Assembly (NCBI GenBank): GCA_035571835.1
Contig: DATNBU010000017.1
Coordinates: forward strand, 232,687-296,686
Source: Candidatus Limnocylindrales bacterium
GTDB taxonomy: Bacteria; Desulfobacterota; Binatia; UBA1149; CAITLU01
DNA: 64,000 nucleotides
Reading direction: 5' to 3'
The notes under the pieces are model-generated. The model worked only from the letters and a program-made list of their open reading frames with translations, searched no databases and was not told the origin of the DNA. Made by a program: the position numbers and the translations under genes. Positions 43,801 to 52,152 of the stretch are shown one piece after another. The first letter of the stretch is position 1. Each line of letters opens with the position of its first letter.

Positions 43801-44685
43801 GTGCGTACGCTTTTGAGAGATCTCGGCACCGTAAACGGGGTGCAGGCCGCGTGCATCGTACGCGGCGGGGAAGTGATGGCCTCGTCGTTCGCCGACGGGG
43901 ATGCGGTCGCGCAGGCCGCCAGTCTCGGCTTCGTGCGCGGGATCAGTGACGGGCTCGAGCTCGTCGATCGCGGCTTCGAGGAGCTGCTGATCGAGTTCGG
44001 CGGAAAGTCGCTGATGGTTGCGCCGGTCGAGAAGGATTTCGTGCTCGCCATGCTCGCTGCACCGGATGCCAATCTTCCGCTGCTGCGGGTCGTCATGGGT
44101 TCGTCGATTCGCCAGCTTCGCCGCATGCACAACGTGGCGGAGAAGCCCGAGCCAGCTCCGGTGCAGGCCGCAACTCCTCCCAAGGCCGAACCGGCGCCGG
44201 CGGCAAAGCCCGCAGCTGCCGCTCCTCCCGCAGCCGCCCCTCCGAAGCCGCAGGCTCCCGCTCCTCCGCCGCCTCAAGCTGCCAAACCGCAGGCGACAGG
44301 CCGGCCGCAGCCCCAGCAGCAGGCCAAGAATGCACCGCCTCCGCCTCCGCCGAAGGGCGGCCAGATGCCGCGGCCGCCGCAGCCGCAGCAGGCTCCTCCG
44401 CCGCAGGCGAAAGCCGCAGCCAAGCCGGAACCCGCGCCGGCTGCCCCGAAAGCGGCCGACAAGGATGCCGAGCCGATTCTTCCTCAGGTGCTCGCGCTGC
44501 TGACGGAATACATCGGTCCGGTCGCACGCGTCACGTTCAAGCGCGGCGTTACGCGCTGGCGCGAGACCGGCACGCCCACGGTGGGCACGCTCGGGGAGCT
44601 TGCGAAGATCCTCGCAGCCGACCTTTCGAGCGACAGCGAGAAGAAGGCGTTCATGGACGCCGTCGATCGCCTGAGGGGAAGCTGA
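43801..44685 (+). CDS. Roadblock-like domain plus Pro/Ala linker and C-terminal helical domain
   Basis: The 294-residue protein begins with a Roadblock-like domain (about 1-105: LLRDLGTVNGVQAACIVRGGEVMASS ... KSLMVAPVEKDFVLAMLAA). Residues 115-220 are a Pro/Ala/Lys/Gln-rich linker, and residues 220-294 are a small helical domain (LPQVLALLTEYIGPVARVTFKRGVTRW ... AADLSSDSEKKAFMDAVDRL). The end domain resembles the small YIGP-type modules found C-terminal to kinases and Roadblock proteins in deltaproteobacteria and cyanobacteria. It starts with GTG 3 bases after the previous gene. Confidence 0.65.
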   Translation: MRTLLRDLGTVNGVQAACIVRGGEVMASSFADGDAVAQAASLGFVRGISDGLELVDRGFEELLIEFGGKSLMVAPVEKDFVLAMLAAPDANLPLLRVVMGSSIRQLRRMHNVAEKPEPAPVQAATPPKAEPAPAAKPAAAAPPAAAPPKPQAPAPPPPQAAKPQATGRPQPQQQAKNAPPPPPPKGGQMPRPPQPQQAPPPQAKAAAKPEPAPAAPKAADKDAEPILPQVLALLTEYIGPVARVTFKRGVTRWRETGTPTVGTLGELAKILAADLSSDSEKKAFMDAVDRLRGS

Positions 44686-44807
44686 TCCCTCGGAACAGCC
44701 GCCGGCCGTGCAACCGCGACGCGTAGCGTGTAAGTAGTGGCGTTGTCCACAGGCCGCTCCTGCGAGCAGCCTGACGCCCGTCCAATCGAAGGAGAGACGT
44801 TTAGCCC

Positions 44808-45998
44808 ATGAGCAGTATGCGCAACAAGCTCGTGCTGGCCTCGGCCGCCGTCACGCTGCCGCCCCTGATCATTCTCGGGTGGTATGGCGGAAGCCGTATC
44901 GAGGGAGTGCTGCGAAGCGACGGCCTCGAGCGTCTGGAGGCCAGGATTTCGGGGCTTTCGGCCCAGGTCGAACGCTATCTGGCCGGCGTCGACGGCGACC
45001 TCCTGCTGCTGGCCGACACCCCGGCGCTCGCGCAGTACCTGCTGGCATCCGACAGCGGCGACACCGCGCTCATCGACGCCGCCCGCAAGAACCTGTCGCT
45101 CGCGTTCGTGCGCCTTTCGGAGATTCGCGGCAACTACTACCAGATCCGCTACATCGACAGCTCCGGCGCCGAGCGGCTGCGCGTCGATCGCGACAAGGAC
45201 GTGACCGTTGTCGTCGCCCCCGACAAGCTCGAAACCCGGCGCTCGACCCCGGACTTCACGTCGGCGCTCAAGCTGCCGAAGGGCGAAGTGATGATTTCGC
45301 CGGTCGAGCTCAACCGCGAGAAAGGAACGCTCGAAGACACGCCGAGGCCGCTCCTGCGCTACAGCACGTCGGTCTTCGACAACACGTCGCGGCGCCGCGG
45401 CGTGCTGATCATCGGAGTGTCGGTCGACCCGATCCTCAAGCTGATCGCGTCCGCGCCCGAGAAAGGCGAGACGCTGTTCGTTGCCGACTCGGGCGGCGCG
45501 TACCTCAGCCATCCGAACTCGGCGAAGCTGTTCGGCAGCGATCGCGACCTCGCCACCGGCGAGAATCTGACCAAGGATTATCCGGAGCTCGGACCGAAGC
45601 TGCTCGCGGCAACCGAGCTGTACAAGGACGAAGGCAAGGACGTGCTCACGCTTGCCAGGCCGATTCCGATTCCGGGCGTCACGCGTGGCGGGCTCGGTGT
45701 GCTCGTCGACCAGATGCCGACCGAGATCCTGTACGCGAAGGCGTCCGGGCTGCGCACGGTGTTCAACTGGCTCACGCTCCTGGCGCTCGTGCTCGCGCTC
45801 GGCTTCGGCCTGATCGTCGCGCAGTGGGTGACGGGTCCAATCATCAAGCTGACGCAGGCCGTCGAGCGCATGAGCAAGGGCGACCTCGATTCTCCGATCG
45901 AATCGGTCTCCGACGACGAGACGCAGAAGCTCGCCAGCGCGATGGAACGCCTGCGCAAGTCGATGAAGCTGATGATCGACAAGCTCTCCGAGGAGTAG
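44808..45998 (+). CDS. dCache-HAMP receptor without an output domain
   Basis: The 396-residue protein has a transmembrane helix (7-27), a periplasmic dCache-type sensor of about 290 residues (IRYIDSSGAERLRVDRDKD, MISPVELNREKG, TRGGLGVLVDQM), a second transmembrane helix (about 318-340) and a HAMP domain (341-392: WVTGPIIKLTQAVERMSKGDLDSPIES). The protein ends after HAMP with KSMKLMIDKLSEE; no kinase, GGDEF or MCP signalling region follows. It may signal through the preceding Roadblock/coiled-coil proteins. GAAGGAGAG lies upstream of ATG 44808, 122 bases after the previous gene. Confidence 0.8.
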   Translation: MSSMRNKLVLASAAVTLPPLIILGWYGGSRIEGVLRSDGLERLEARISGLSAQVERYLAGVDGDLLLLADTPALAQYLLASDSGDTALIDAARKNLSLAFVRLSEIRGNYYQIRYIDSSGAERLRVDRDKDVTVVVAPDKLETRRSTPDFTSALKLPKGEVMISPVELNREKGTLEDTPRPLLRYSTSVFDNTSRRRGVLIIGVSVDPILKLIASAPEKGETLFVADSGGAYLSHPNSAKLFGSDRDLATGENLTKDYPELGPKLLAATELYKDEGKDVLTLARPIPIPGVTRGGLGVLVDQMPTEILYAKASGLRTVFNWLTLLALVLALGFGLIVAQWVTGPIIKLTQAVERMSKGDLDSPIESVSDDETQKLASAMERLRKSMKLMIDKLSEE

Positions 45999-46040
45999 CC
46001 CTTCCGCCAGCGCATCGAGCGTTCCTGCGAATCGACTCAA

Positions 46041-46083
46041 CGAAAACGCCGCGCAGCACCTGGGGTGCCGGGCGGCGTTTTCG
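46041..46083 (+). terminator. Rho-independent terminator after the dCache-HAMP gene
   Basis: CGAAAACGCCGC (46041-46052) pairs perfectly with GCGGCGTTTTCG (46072-46083), with a further GCACC/GGTGC stem inside. It ends the plus-strand run of the coiled-coil/Roadblock genes 42 bases after the last stop; the reverse direction is equally able to stop the converging NTF2-like gene. Confidence 0.85.
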
Positions 46084-46130
46084 TACGTGGCGCCCGGGAG
46101 GGGCGCCTTATGCGGCGGCGAGGCCCGCCG

Positions 46131-46706
46131 CTACGGCTGCTTCGGAGCGGCGGCATCCGCCGGCGAGGCAGCGGTCTTCGGCTTGTACGGCAGCGCAGTC
46201 GGAATCATCAGCCGGCTCGCGGCGATCTGCCAGGTCTTGTCGAGAAGCAACACCGACGTCAGTTTTCCCTCGCGCGTCGGGACGGCCTCGCCGTCGGGCC
46301 GCACCGCGCCCGACAGCTCGTAGGTTCCGTCGACCAGCGCGACCGTGTCCGACATGATCCATACGCTTTTCACGGTGAGCTTGAGCGTCGAGTTCTTGAA
46401 CACGCTCGCATGCTGCTTGGTCAGCAGCGCCGTCACTTCGTCGCGTCCCTTGGCCATCGTGCCGTCGGGCTCGACGTGATCTCCGTCAATCGCCCAGTGC
46501 TGCGCCATCTTTGCGACGTCGTGCTTGTTCCATTCCGTTTCGAACTCGGAATAGAGCTTGCGAATGGCGTCCTGGCTCTTGACGTCTCTCGTCGTGCCTC
46601 CGCCAAGGCCGAATGCGTGCGACGAGGTCACGTGCACCGGCGCAAGACCGACGGCAGCGATGCAGGCCAGTGAGACGAGGAAGGATTTGTTCGTGATGTA
46701 GCTCAT
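46131..46706 (-). CDS. NTF2-like (SnoaL/DUF4440-type) exported protein
   Basis: From ATG 46706 the protein has 191 residues: a Sec signal (residues 7-30, ending around SHAFG), then a DUF4440-like domain with IRKLYSEFETEWNKHDVAKMAQHWAIDGDHVEPDGTMAKGRDEV. The NTF2 fold often holds a small hydrophobic pocket, but these secreted versions have no fixed function. It is convergent with the dCache gene across the terminator at 46041-46083. Confidence 0.75.
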   Translation of the reverse strand: MSYITNKSFLVSLACIAAVGLAPVHVTSSHAFGLGGGTTRDVKSQDAIRKLYSEFETEWNKHDVAKMAQHWAIDGDHVEPDGTMAKGRDEVTALLTKQHASVFKNSTLKLTVKSVWIMSDTVALVDGTYELSGAVRPDGEAVPTREGKLTSVLLLDKTWQIAASRLMIPTALPYKPKTAASPADAAAPKQP

Positions 46707-46865
46707 GGTGCCGACTTCTACGCCCGCGCCACGAACCACGTCAACGGCTGCGCCGAGGATTTATCCGCTGCGACGCGCACACGCTTCGACGCCATGGCAC
46801 GGAGCCCGCGAGGCCCGCGCGATCGGGGGCTGACGCGCCGCAGCAACGATCGCGCGGCTTGCCGA

Positions 46866-47846
46866 TCAGTTCTCGAGCGTGCGCATCAGCTGTTTTCGAA
46901 TGATTTCCTCGGCGTCCGCGACGATCCGCTCGATCAGGTCCTTGCACGTCGGAATGTCGTGGATGAGGCCGGCGACCATGCCGCAGCTCCAGGCGGCTGC
47001 ATCCATCTCGCCGTTTTGCAGAACCTTGCGATTCTGTGTGCCGGCGACCAGCGGACGGATGTCCTCGATCGTGACCGCCGCGCCCTTTTCTTTTTCGATC
47101 TCGCGGATCTTCTCGACGGCCGCGTTGGTCAGCACGCGCTCGGTATTGCGCAGCGAACGCATGATCAGCCGCGTCGACATTTCATCGGCATCGACGAGCG
47201 CCTGCTTCACGTTGTGATGGATCGGCGCTTCGACCGTCGCCATGAAGCGCGTGCCCATGTTCATGCCGTCGGCGCCGAGCGCGAGCGCGGCGACGAGGCT
47301 GCGCCCGTTGGCCATGCCGCCCGAAGCCACATACGGGATCGTCAGCTCTTCCGCTGCGCGCGCGAGCAGCACGAGGCCGGGAACGTCGTCCTCACCGGGA
47401 TGCCCGGCGCATTCGAACCCATCGACGCTGACGGCGTCGCAGCCGATGCGCTCGGCCTTGAGCGAATGACGCACCGACGTGCACTTGTGGATGACCTTGA
47501 CGCCGGCGGCCTTGAGCGTCGGCATGAACGGCTCGGGGCTTCGGCCCGCTGTTTCTACGATCTTGATGCCGCCTTCGACGATGACGCGCATGTATTCGTC
47601 GTACGGCGGCGTGACGAACATCGGCAGGATCGTCAGGTTTACGCCGAACGGCTTGTCGGTCATGTCGTGGCAGCGCGCGATTTCTTTGCGCAGGTCTTCG
47701 GGCGTGGGCTGGGTCAGGCCGGTGATGATGCCCAGGCCTCCCGCGTTCGAGACGGCGGCGGCCATCTCTGCGTAACCTACGTAGTGCATGCCGCCCTGGA
47801 TCACTGGATGCTTTATGCCGAATAGTTCGGTGATGCGTGTCTTCAC
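46866..47846 (-). CDS. Nitronate monooxygenase (2-nitropropane dioxygenase-type)
   Basis: GTG 47846, with GGAGGA 6 bases upstream, gives 326 residues. The FMN TIM-barrel shows HPVIQGGMHYVGYAEMAAAVSNAGGLGIITG, GFECAGHPGEDDV (catalytic His region) and VASGGMANGRSLVAALALGADGMNMGTRF. Members oxidise alkyl nitronates, but many bacterial homologues have other roles. The long upstream region carries an inverted repeat. Confidence 0.85.
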   Translation of the reverse strand: MKTRITELFGIKHPVIQGGMHYVGYAEMAAAVSNAGGLGIITGLTQPTPEDLRKEIARCHDMTDKPFGVNLTILPMFVTPPYDEYMRVIVEGGIKIVETAGRSPEPFMPTLKAAGVKVIHKCTSVRHSLKAERIGCDAVSVDGFECAGHPGEDDVPGLVLLARAAEELTIPYVASGGMANGRSLVAALALGADGMNMGTRFMATVEAPIHHNVKQALVDADEMSTRLIMRSLRNTERVLTNAAVEKIREIEKEKGAAVTIEDIRPLVAGTQNRKVLQNGEMDAAAWSCGMVAGLIHDIPTCKDLIERIVADAEEIIRKQLMRTLEN

Positions 47847-47870
47847 TCTGTCCTCCAGATCGGTGCGACG

Positions 47871-47991
47871 GCCGCGGATAAGGGCCCATCTGCTTCGTTG
47901 GATTCCGCTTCGTTCGCTTCGACGTACGGGAAGTACGCCTCCGCTCACTACGCGGAATCCGCCTCGCATCTGGACCCTTCTCCGCGACCGC
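47871..47991. repeat. Long imperfect inverted repeat (about 120 bases) upstream of nitronate monooxygenase gene
   Basis: The left arm (47873-47923) and the complement of the right arm (47937-47990) share GCGGA-AAGGG-CCA, GGATTCCGC and CGTAC blocks, with the centre GTACGGGAAGTAC at 47924-47936. On the minus strand it lies 25-145 bases before the GTG start, so it may form a leader hairpin or be a decayed mobile element. Confidence 0.6.
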
Positions 47992-48140
47992 TGAGATAGG
48001 TGCCCGCGCAGCTTCTTGCTGACTTCGGGCCGGCACGAAAAAAATTTTGCGGAAGGTAGCTTGGGGTTGTGCTCGTTGCTAGCGGAATGCTCGTTTGACG
48101 CCGCGGCTTGGGCCGGCGCTATGCTCGTTCTTCGCTTCGC

Positions 48141-48863
48141 TCAGCTCTTTGGGAATGTTCCGTCCAGGATGAAGCCGAAGGCTGTGAGCGGGAAGAGGTA
48201 CTGGATCGGCATCAGGATGGCGTAGTCGATGGCGGAGATGAGCGGGGCTACGGGTTTCGGGACGCGGCCGCGGAATTGTTCGGAGTGGTAGTAGTACGGG
48301 AAGAGGGCGGCGTTCTCGAGGCGGAGGCGGGCTGCGAGGGTGGTCAGGGTTTTGTACGAGTAGACGTGCAGGTGGTCTTCGTGCTGGCTTTCGCGCGAGG
48401 CGAACGACAGCAGGATGTTCAGGATCGACGTGGCGTTTGGTGTCGTCGCGATCAGGCGGGCGCCGGGAGCGGCGGCGGCGGCGCGCGTCAGCCAGCCGAG
48501 CGTATCCGGGGTATGCTCGATGAGCTCGCCGGCGACGACGACCTCGGGGCGGAAGTCGCGCATCAGCGCGTCCAGGTCCTCGACTTTCCCATAAACGATT
48601 CGCGTGCCGGCGTCGGTGCGGATCTCTCCGCTTTTTCGCACCTCTTCGCCGGCGTCTACGCCGAGCACTTCGGCGGCCGAGCGCGCGATCTCGCGGTGAA
48701 GCCATTTCCAGGACGAATGCTGCGGCTTGCCGATCAGCGTTTCGTCGAGCGCGCCGAGGTCGAGCACGCGGCGGCCGGCGCAGCGCTCGACGATGTAATC
48801 GATGCGCTCGACCGGCCTGGCGACCGACAGCTTCTCGAGTGGATGATAGGTCAGCGCGTGCAT
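48141..48863 (-). CDS. Class I SAM-dependent methyltransferase
   Basis: From ATG 48863 the protein has 240 residues with motif I VLDLGALDETLIG, the acidic strand end VLGVDAGEEV, VVVAGELIEHTPDTLGWL and LIATTPNATS. These match small-molecule class I methyltransferases of the UbiG/Methyltransf_11 type. The substrate is unknown. The stop is 294 bases from the nitronate monooxygenase start, so they need not be co-transcribed. The gene uses more GCC/ATC/TCC codons than its neighbours, possibly a sign of different origin. Confidence 0.75.
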   Translation of the reverse strand: MHALTYHPLEKLSVARPVERIDYIVERCAGRRVLDLGALDETLIGKPQHSSWKWLHREIARSAAEVLGVDAGEEVRKSGEIRTDAGTRIVYGKVEDLDALMRDFRPEVVVAGELIEHTPDTLGWLTRAAAAAPGARLIATTPNATSILNILLSFASRESQHEDHLHVYSYKTLTTLAARLRLENAALFPYYYHSEQFRGRVPKPVAPLISAIDYAILMPIQYLFPLTAFGFILDGTFPKS

Positions 48864-48870
48864 CGAAGCC

Positions 48871-49260
48871 TTACGAGCCGGCGTGGTGCCTGCCGGTGAT
48901 CGCCCACGCAAGACCGCCGACGGCGAAACCGACGGTGGCTCCGGTCAGCGTGTTCCAGCACATGCACGGCGCTCCGCACAACGGATTGGAAAGCCCGACG
49001 AAGCCGAGCGGGATCATCGCGAGCGCACCGCAAAGAGGACCGCGCAGGTACCACGGCGGCGGCACGCTGGTGATGCCGACCCACAGGCCGATCGACATGC
49101 GCGCGACGTAGTAACCCCACACCAGGATCCCGCCGGCGACTCCGTACACGCTCCACTTCTCCGGCACCGGCCCATGCACGAGCGCAGGCATCCAGCCGAG
49201 GACGAGCCCGAGCAGCACGCAGACCAACGTGTAGCCGAGCCTGGCGGGCGAGGAGCTCAC
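48871..49260 (-). CDS. Small integral membrane protein of unknown function
   Basis: The 129-residue protein has three to four hydrophobic segments (about 8-28, 37-66, 73-93 and 103-122), with PLCGAPCMCWNTLTGATVG including a CxC. No family recognised. It starts 6 bases after the alcohol dehydrogenase stop and ends 7 bases before the methyltransferase start, so the three genes are probably one operon. Confidence 0.6.
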   Translation of the reverse strand: MSSSPARLGYTLVCVLLGLVLGWMPALVHGPVPEKWSVYGVAGGILVWGYYVARMSIGLWVGITSVPPPWYLRGPLCGALAMIPLGFVGLSNPLCGAPCMCWNTLTGATVGFAVGGLAWAITGRHHAGS

Positions 49261-49266
49261 CCGTCG

Positions 49267-50484
49267 TCAGGCTTGCGGCAGCAGGCGCGCGACGAGCGCT
49301 TCGCAGTCGGCCATCTCCATGTAGCGCGGCACGGGATAGTTCATGCGCGCTTCGGCGAGCGCGGCACGGGAGATCTCGGGAATGTCGTGGCGCTGCAGTG
49401 CTGCGAGCGTCGGTGGAATGCCGACTCTCGCCGCCAGCTCGCGCACCGCATCGAGAAACGCCCTGGCCAGTGCGAGCTCGCCGGTTCCTTCGAGGCCGAT
49501 CATGCGCGCCATGTCGGCCATGCGCGAGCTTGCCGAGTCCATCGAAAACTCGAGCACGTGCGGCAGCACGGTCGCGTTCGCGAGCCCGTGCGGCGTGCGG
49601 TAGTGCGCGCCGAGCTGATGCGCGATGGCATGCACGTATCCGACGCTCGTACGCGTGAAGGCGAGGCCTGCGTAGTATGAGGCCAGCGCCATTGCGCGAC
49701 GCGCATCCAGGTTCGAGCCGTCTTCGTAAGCTTTCGGCAGATTCGTAAAGATCAGCCGTATGGCGGCCGACGCCCAGCGCTCGGTCTGCTGGTTGGACGT
49801 CTTCGAAAGATAGGATTCGATCGCGTGCGTGAGCGCGTCCATGCCGGTCGCCGCGGTCACCGCGGGCGGAAGCCCGACCATCAGCTCCGGATCGAGGGCC
49901 GTCATCAGCGGCAGAAGCTTGGGATCGACGAAGAACTTCTTGGCGTGCGTGACCGGATCGGAGACGACGGCGGCAATCGTCACCTCGGAGCCGGTGCCGG
50001 CCGTGGTGGGAATCGCGTACAGCGGCACCGGCTGGCGTCGGACTTTCAGGAGGCCTTCGAGCTTGCGCAATGGCTTGTCGTTGGTTGCCGCGGCGGAGAT
50101 GACCTTCGCGGCGTCCATCGGTGAGCCGCCGCCGATGGCCACGATCGCATCGCAGCGCTCGCGCTTCAGCATCGCGAGGCCCGCGGCGACGTGATCGGAC
50201 GTCGGATCGGGCTCGACGCCGTCGTAGACGCACGTCGCAACGCCGCATTCCTCGAGCGCGCTGGTGATGCGCGCGACGATCCCGAGCTTGACCAGCACGG
50301 CGTCGGTGACGACCAGCGCCTTTTTCACGCCGGCTTCTGCGATCGCGGAGCATAAATCCCTGGAGGAGCCGGCGCCGAGCAGCGTCATCGGGACGCGATC
50401 CGGAATCAGTCGGGATGCCACTCCGGTTACGGCGATCGCGATGTCGTGCGCGGCCTTCAAGGCAGTCGTTCGCATGGTGCTCAT
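49267..50484 (-). CDS. Iron-containing alcohol dehydrogenase
   Basis: ATG 50484 gives 405 residues. The Rossmann half has VAIGGGSPMDAAKVISA and TTAGTGSE, and the metal-binding half has GMDALTHAIESYLSK and YVHAIAHQLGAHYRTPHGLANATVLPHVLE, with the His ligands of group III alcohol dehydrogenases. Substrate alcohol unknown. It is divergent from the second DUF1329 gene. Confidence 0.88.
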   Translation of the reverse strand: MSTMRTTALKAAHDIAIAVTGVASRLIPDRVPMTLLGAGSSRDLCSAIAEAGVKKALVVTDAVLVKLGIVARITSALEECGVATCVYDGVEPDPTSDHVAAGLAMLKRERCDAIVAIGGGSPMDAAKVISAAATNDKPLRKLEGLLKVRRQPVPLYAIPTTAGTGSEVTIAAVVSDPVTHAKKFFVDPKLLPLMTALDPELMVGLPPAVTAATGMDALTHAIESYLSKTSNQQTERWASAAIRLIFTNLPKAYEDGSNLDARRAMALASYYAGLAFTRTSVGYVHAIAHQLGAHYRTPHGLANATVLPHVLEFSMDSASSRMADMARMIGLEGTGELALARAFLDAVRELAARVGIPPTLAALQRHDIPEISRAALAEARMNYPVPRYMEMADCEALVARLLPQA

Positions 50485-50711
50485 GGGCCCGCTTGTAGCG
50501 AGTCGGTGCCGCGAGGTCATGCGGGATCGTATCGACGGCCGTCCGCGAAACGTCCGCAGCTTTTGGGCAGGCTGGTTGCGACGTTCCGTAACGACGCTGC
50601 GCGGCAAGAAAACGCTGCGCCCCCTCGCTTGCGCCGAGTCCGACCGTGAGAGTACTCTGTCGCCGCGACCGTGTTCTCGGGGGATCCGGACGGGAAAGAC
50701 TGGAGGGAAAC

Positions 50712-52109
50712 ATGAACCGATTCGCACGCCCGCCTCACGGCGAGTTTCCGGCGTTCGCAATGCGCCGATCCGGAGAGATCGTCCCATCCGTGCTCGCCGC
50801 GGCGCTTGCACTCGCTGTCGCCGGTCCGGCGCGCGCCGCGGATAACGCGTCGGTCGCGCGCGCCGCCGACGCCCCGGTTTCCCGCAACTCTGCAAAGGCC
50901 GCGCCGGTGGCGGTTCCGCCGCCGGGTACAGTCGTAAGCGCGGCCAACGTCAACCAGTACCGCCACCTGCTGAGCCCGGGCATGCAATGGCTGGTCGAGC
51001 GCGGAGGCGCGATGCCGGTCCGCGCGTACGAAAAAATCGACGATCCGCCGCCGTATATCGAAGCCACCGAGAAGTTCGCGGGCCAGGTGTCGCTGTCGCC
51101 CGACGGCGTGACGCTCGTCAATCACGTCGCGGGCAAGCCGTTTCCGAAGATCGATCCGGACGATCCGTGGATTGCGAACAAGCTGATGTTCAACTTCGGC
51201 GCCGCGATCGCGATCGACGATTCGGATACGCGCAACTTCGACTGCGACACCGGCCAGGTCGGCGCCAAAGGCAATCCGACTCGAGTCGAAAAGCATTTCC
51301 TCATCGATCACATCCGCCGGCTCTTCTTCCGCGAACGTCTGGTGGTCGATCCGAAACCGGCGATGGCCAACCGCGACCAGGCGCGCTTCAAGGAAGCGCT
51401 CTATCCGCTGATCGAACCGTTCGACCTCAAGGGAACCGGATTCACGTTCACGCGCTACACCGACAACGCGCGCCAGGACGACACGTGGCTGTACCTGCCG
51501 CAGCTTCGCCGGGTGCGGCGACTTTCTTCGGCGCAGCGCTCCGACGCGCTCTTCGGCCAGGACACCGACGCGGACAGCTTCGAAGGCTACCAGGGCAACA
51601 TCGCGTGGATGACGTGGAAGCTCGTCGGCGAGCAGAAAATCCTCGGCACGATGCATGCGAAACAGCTGCCGGTGGTCTGGCAGAAAGGCTCGGGCGATTT
51701 CCTCCACGACGACGTCTGGGAGCCGCGCGATGTGTACATCATCGAAGGTGTCTCGAAGCTGCCGCAGTACGCGTATTCCAAGCGCGTGATCTACCTCGAC
51801 AAGGAAGTCTTCCGCGTGCCGTTTACCGACATGTACGACAACGGCGGCGAGCTCTGGAAGGTGTGGGTGAACAACTACAAGTTCGCCAAGGAGCCGATTG
51901 CCGGCGCGAAGTACGGCATGCCGTGGGTGTTCGGCTATCGGCCGTCGATCTCGATGGTCGACATCCAGCTCGAGCACGGAACGTACTGCTCGCTGCCGAG
52001 CTCGCGGTTCCCCGGCGAACAGGGCTGGTACGTCGACCTCGGTGACAAGGAAGGGACGACGGAAGAATTCTTCGATCTGTCGGCGATCATCGCTGCCGGC
52101 CGCGGTTAG
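50712..52109 (+). CDS. DUF1329 protein, shorter paralogue of the 38356 gene
   Basis: ATG 50712, with GGAGGGA 5 bases upstream, gives 465 residues with a signal peptide (about 25-42, ending GPARAAD). Nearly all DUF1329 strings of the other copy recur: PPPGTVVSAANVNQYRHLLSPGM, NARQDDTWLYLPQLRRVRRLSSAQRSDALFGQDTD, DFLHDDVWEPRDVYIIEGVSKLP. It lacks the Pro/Glu-rich linker of the 38356 copy. It is followed by a hairpin whose loop contains the stop codon. Confidence 0.8.
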   Translation: MNRFARPPHGEFPAFAMRRSGEIVPSVLAAALALAVAGPARAADNASVARAADAPVSRNSAKAAPVAVPPPGTVVSAANVNQYRHLLSPGMQWLVERGGAMPVRAYEKIDDPPPYIEATEKFAGQVSLSPDGVTLVNHVAGKPFPKIDPDDPWIANKLMFNFGAAIAIDDSDTRNFDCDTGQVGAKGNPTRVEKHFLIDHIRRLFFRERLVVDPKPAMANRDQARFKEALYPLIEPFDLKGTGFTFTRYTDNARQDDTWLYLPQLRRVRRLSSAQRSDALFGQDTDADSFEGYQGNIAWMTWKLVGEQKILGTMHAKQLPVVWQKGSGDFLHDDVWEPRDVYIIEGVSKLPQYAYSKRVIYLDKEVFRVPFTDMYDNGGELWKVWVNNYKFAKEPIAGAKYGMPWVFGYRPSISMVDIQLEHGTYCSLPSSRFPGEQGWYVDLGDKEGTTEEFFDLSAIIAAGRG

Positions 52110-52121
52110 GCGGCCGGCAGC
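52092..52121 (+). terminator. GC-rich hairpin at the 3' end of the second DUF1329 gene
   Basis: GCTGCCGGCCGC (52092-52103) and GCGGCCGGCAGC (52110-52121) form a perfect 12-bp stem with a 6-base loop that holds the TAG stop. Only a TTT follows, so termination strength is moderate. It separates the convergent Cys-rich gene. Confidence 0.7.
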
Positions 52122-52152
52122 TTTCGTCGCACGATCCTGTCGGCCCGCACGA

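Noticed and set aside
46866..47846. Start of nitronate monooxygenase at the upstream ATG (47969)
   Set aside because: The GTG at 47846 has a GGAGGA ribosome-binding site and the conserved N-terminus begins there; the upstream part would read through the inverted repeat.
48851..50713. A 620-codon frame opposite or alongside the alcohol dehydrogenase
   Set aside because: Arg-rich shadow frame overlapping a clear iron alcohol dehydrogenase on the same strand.
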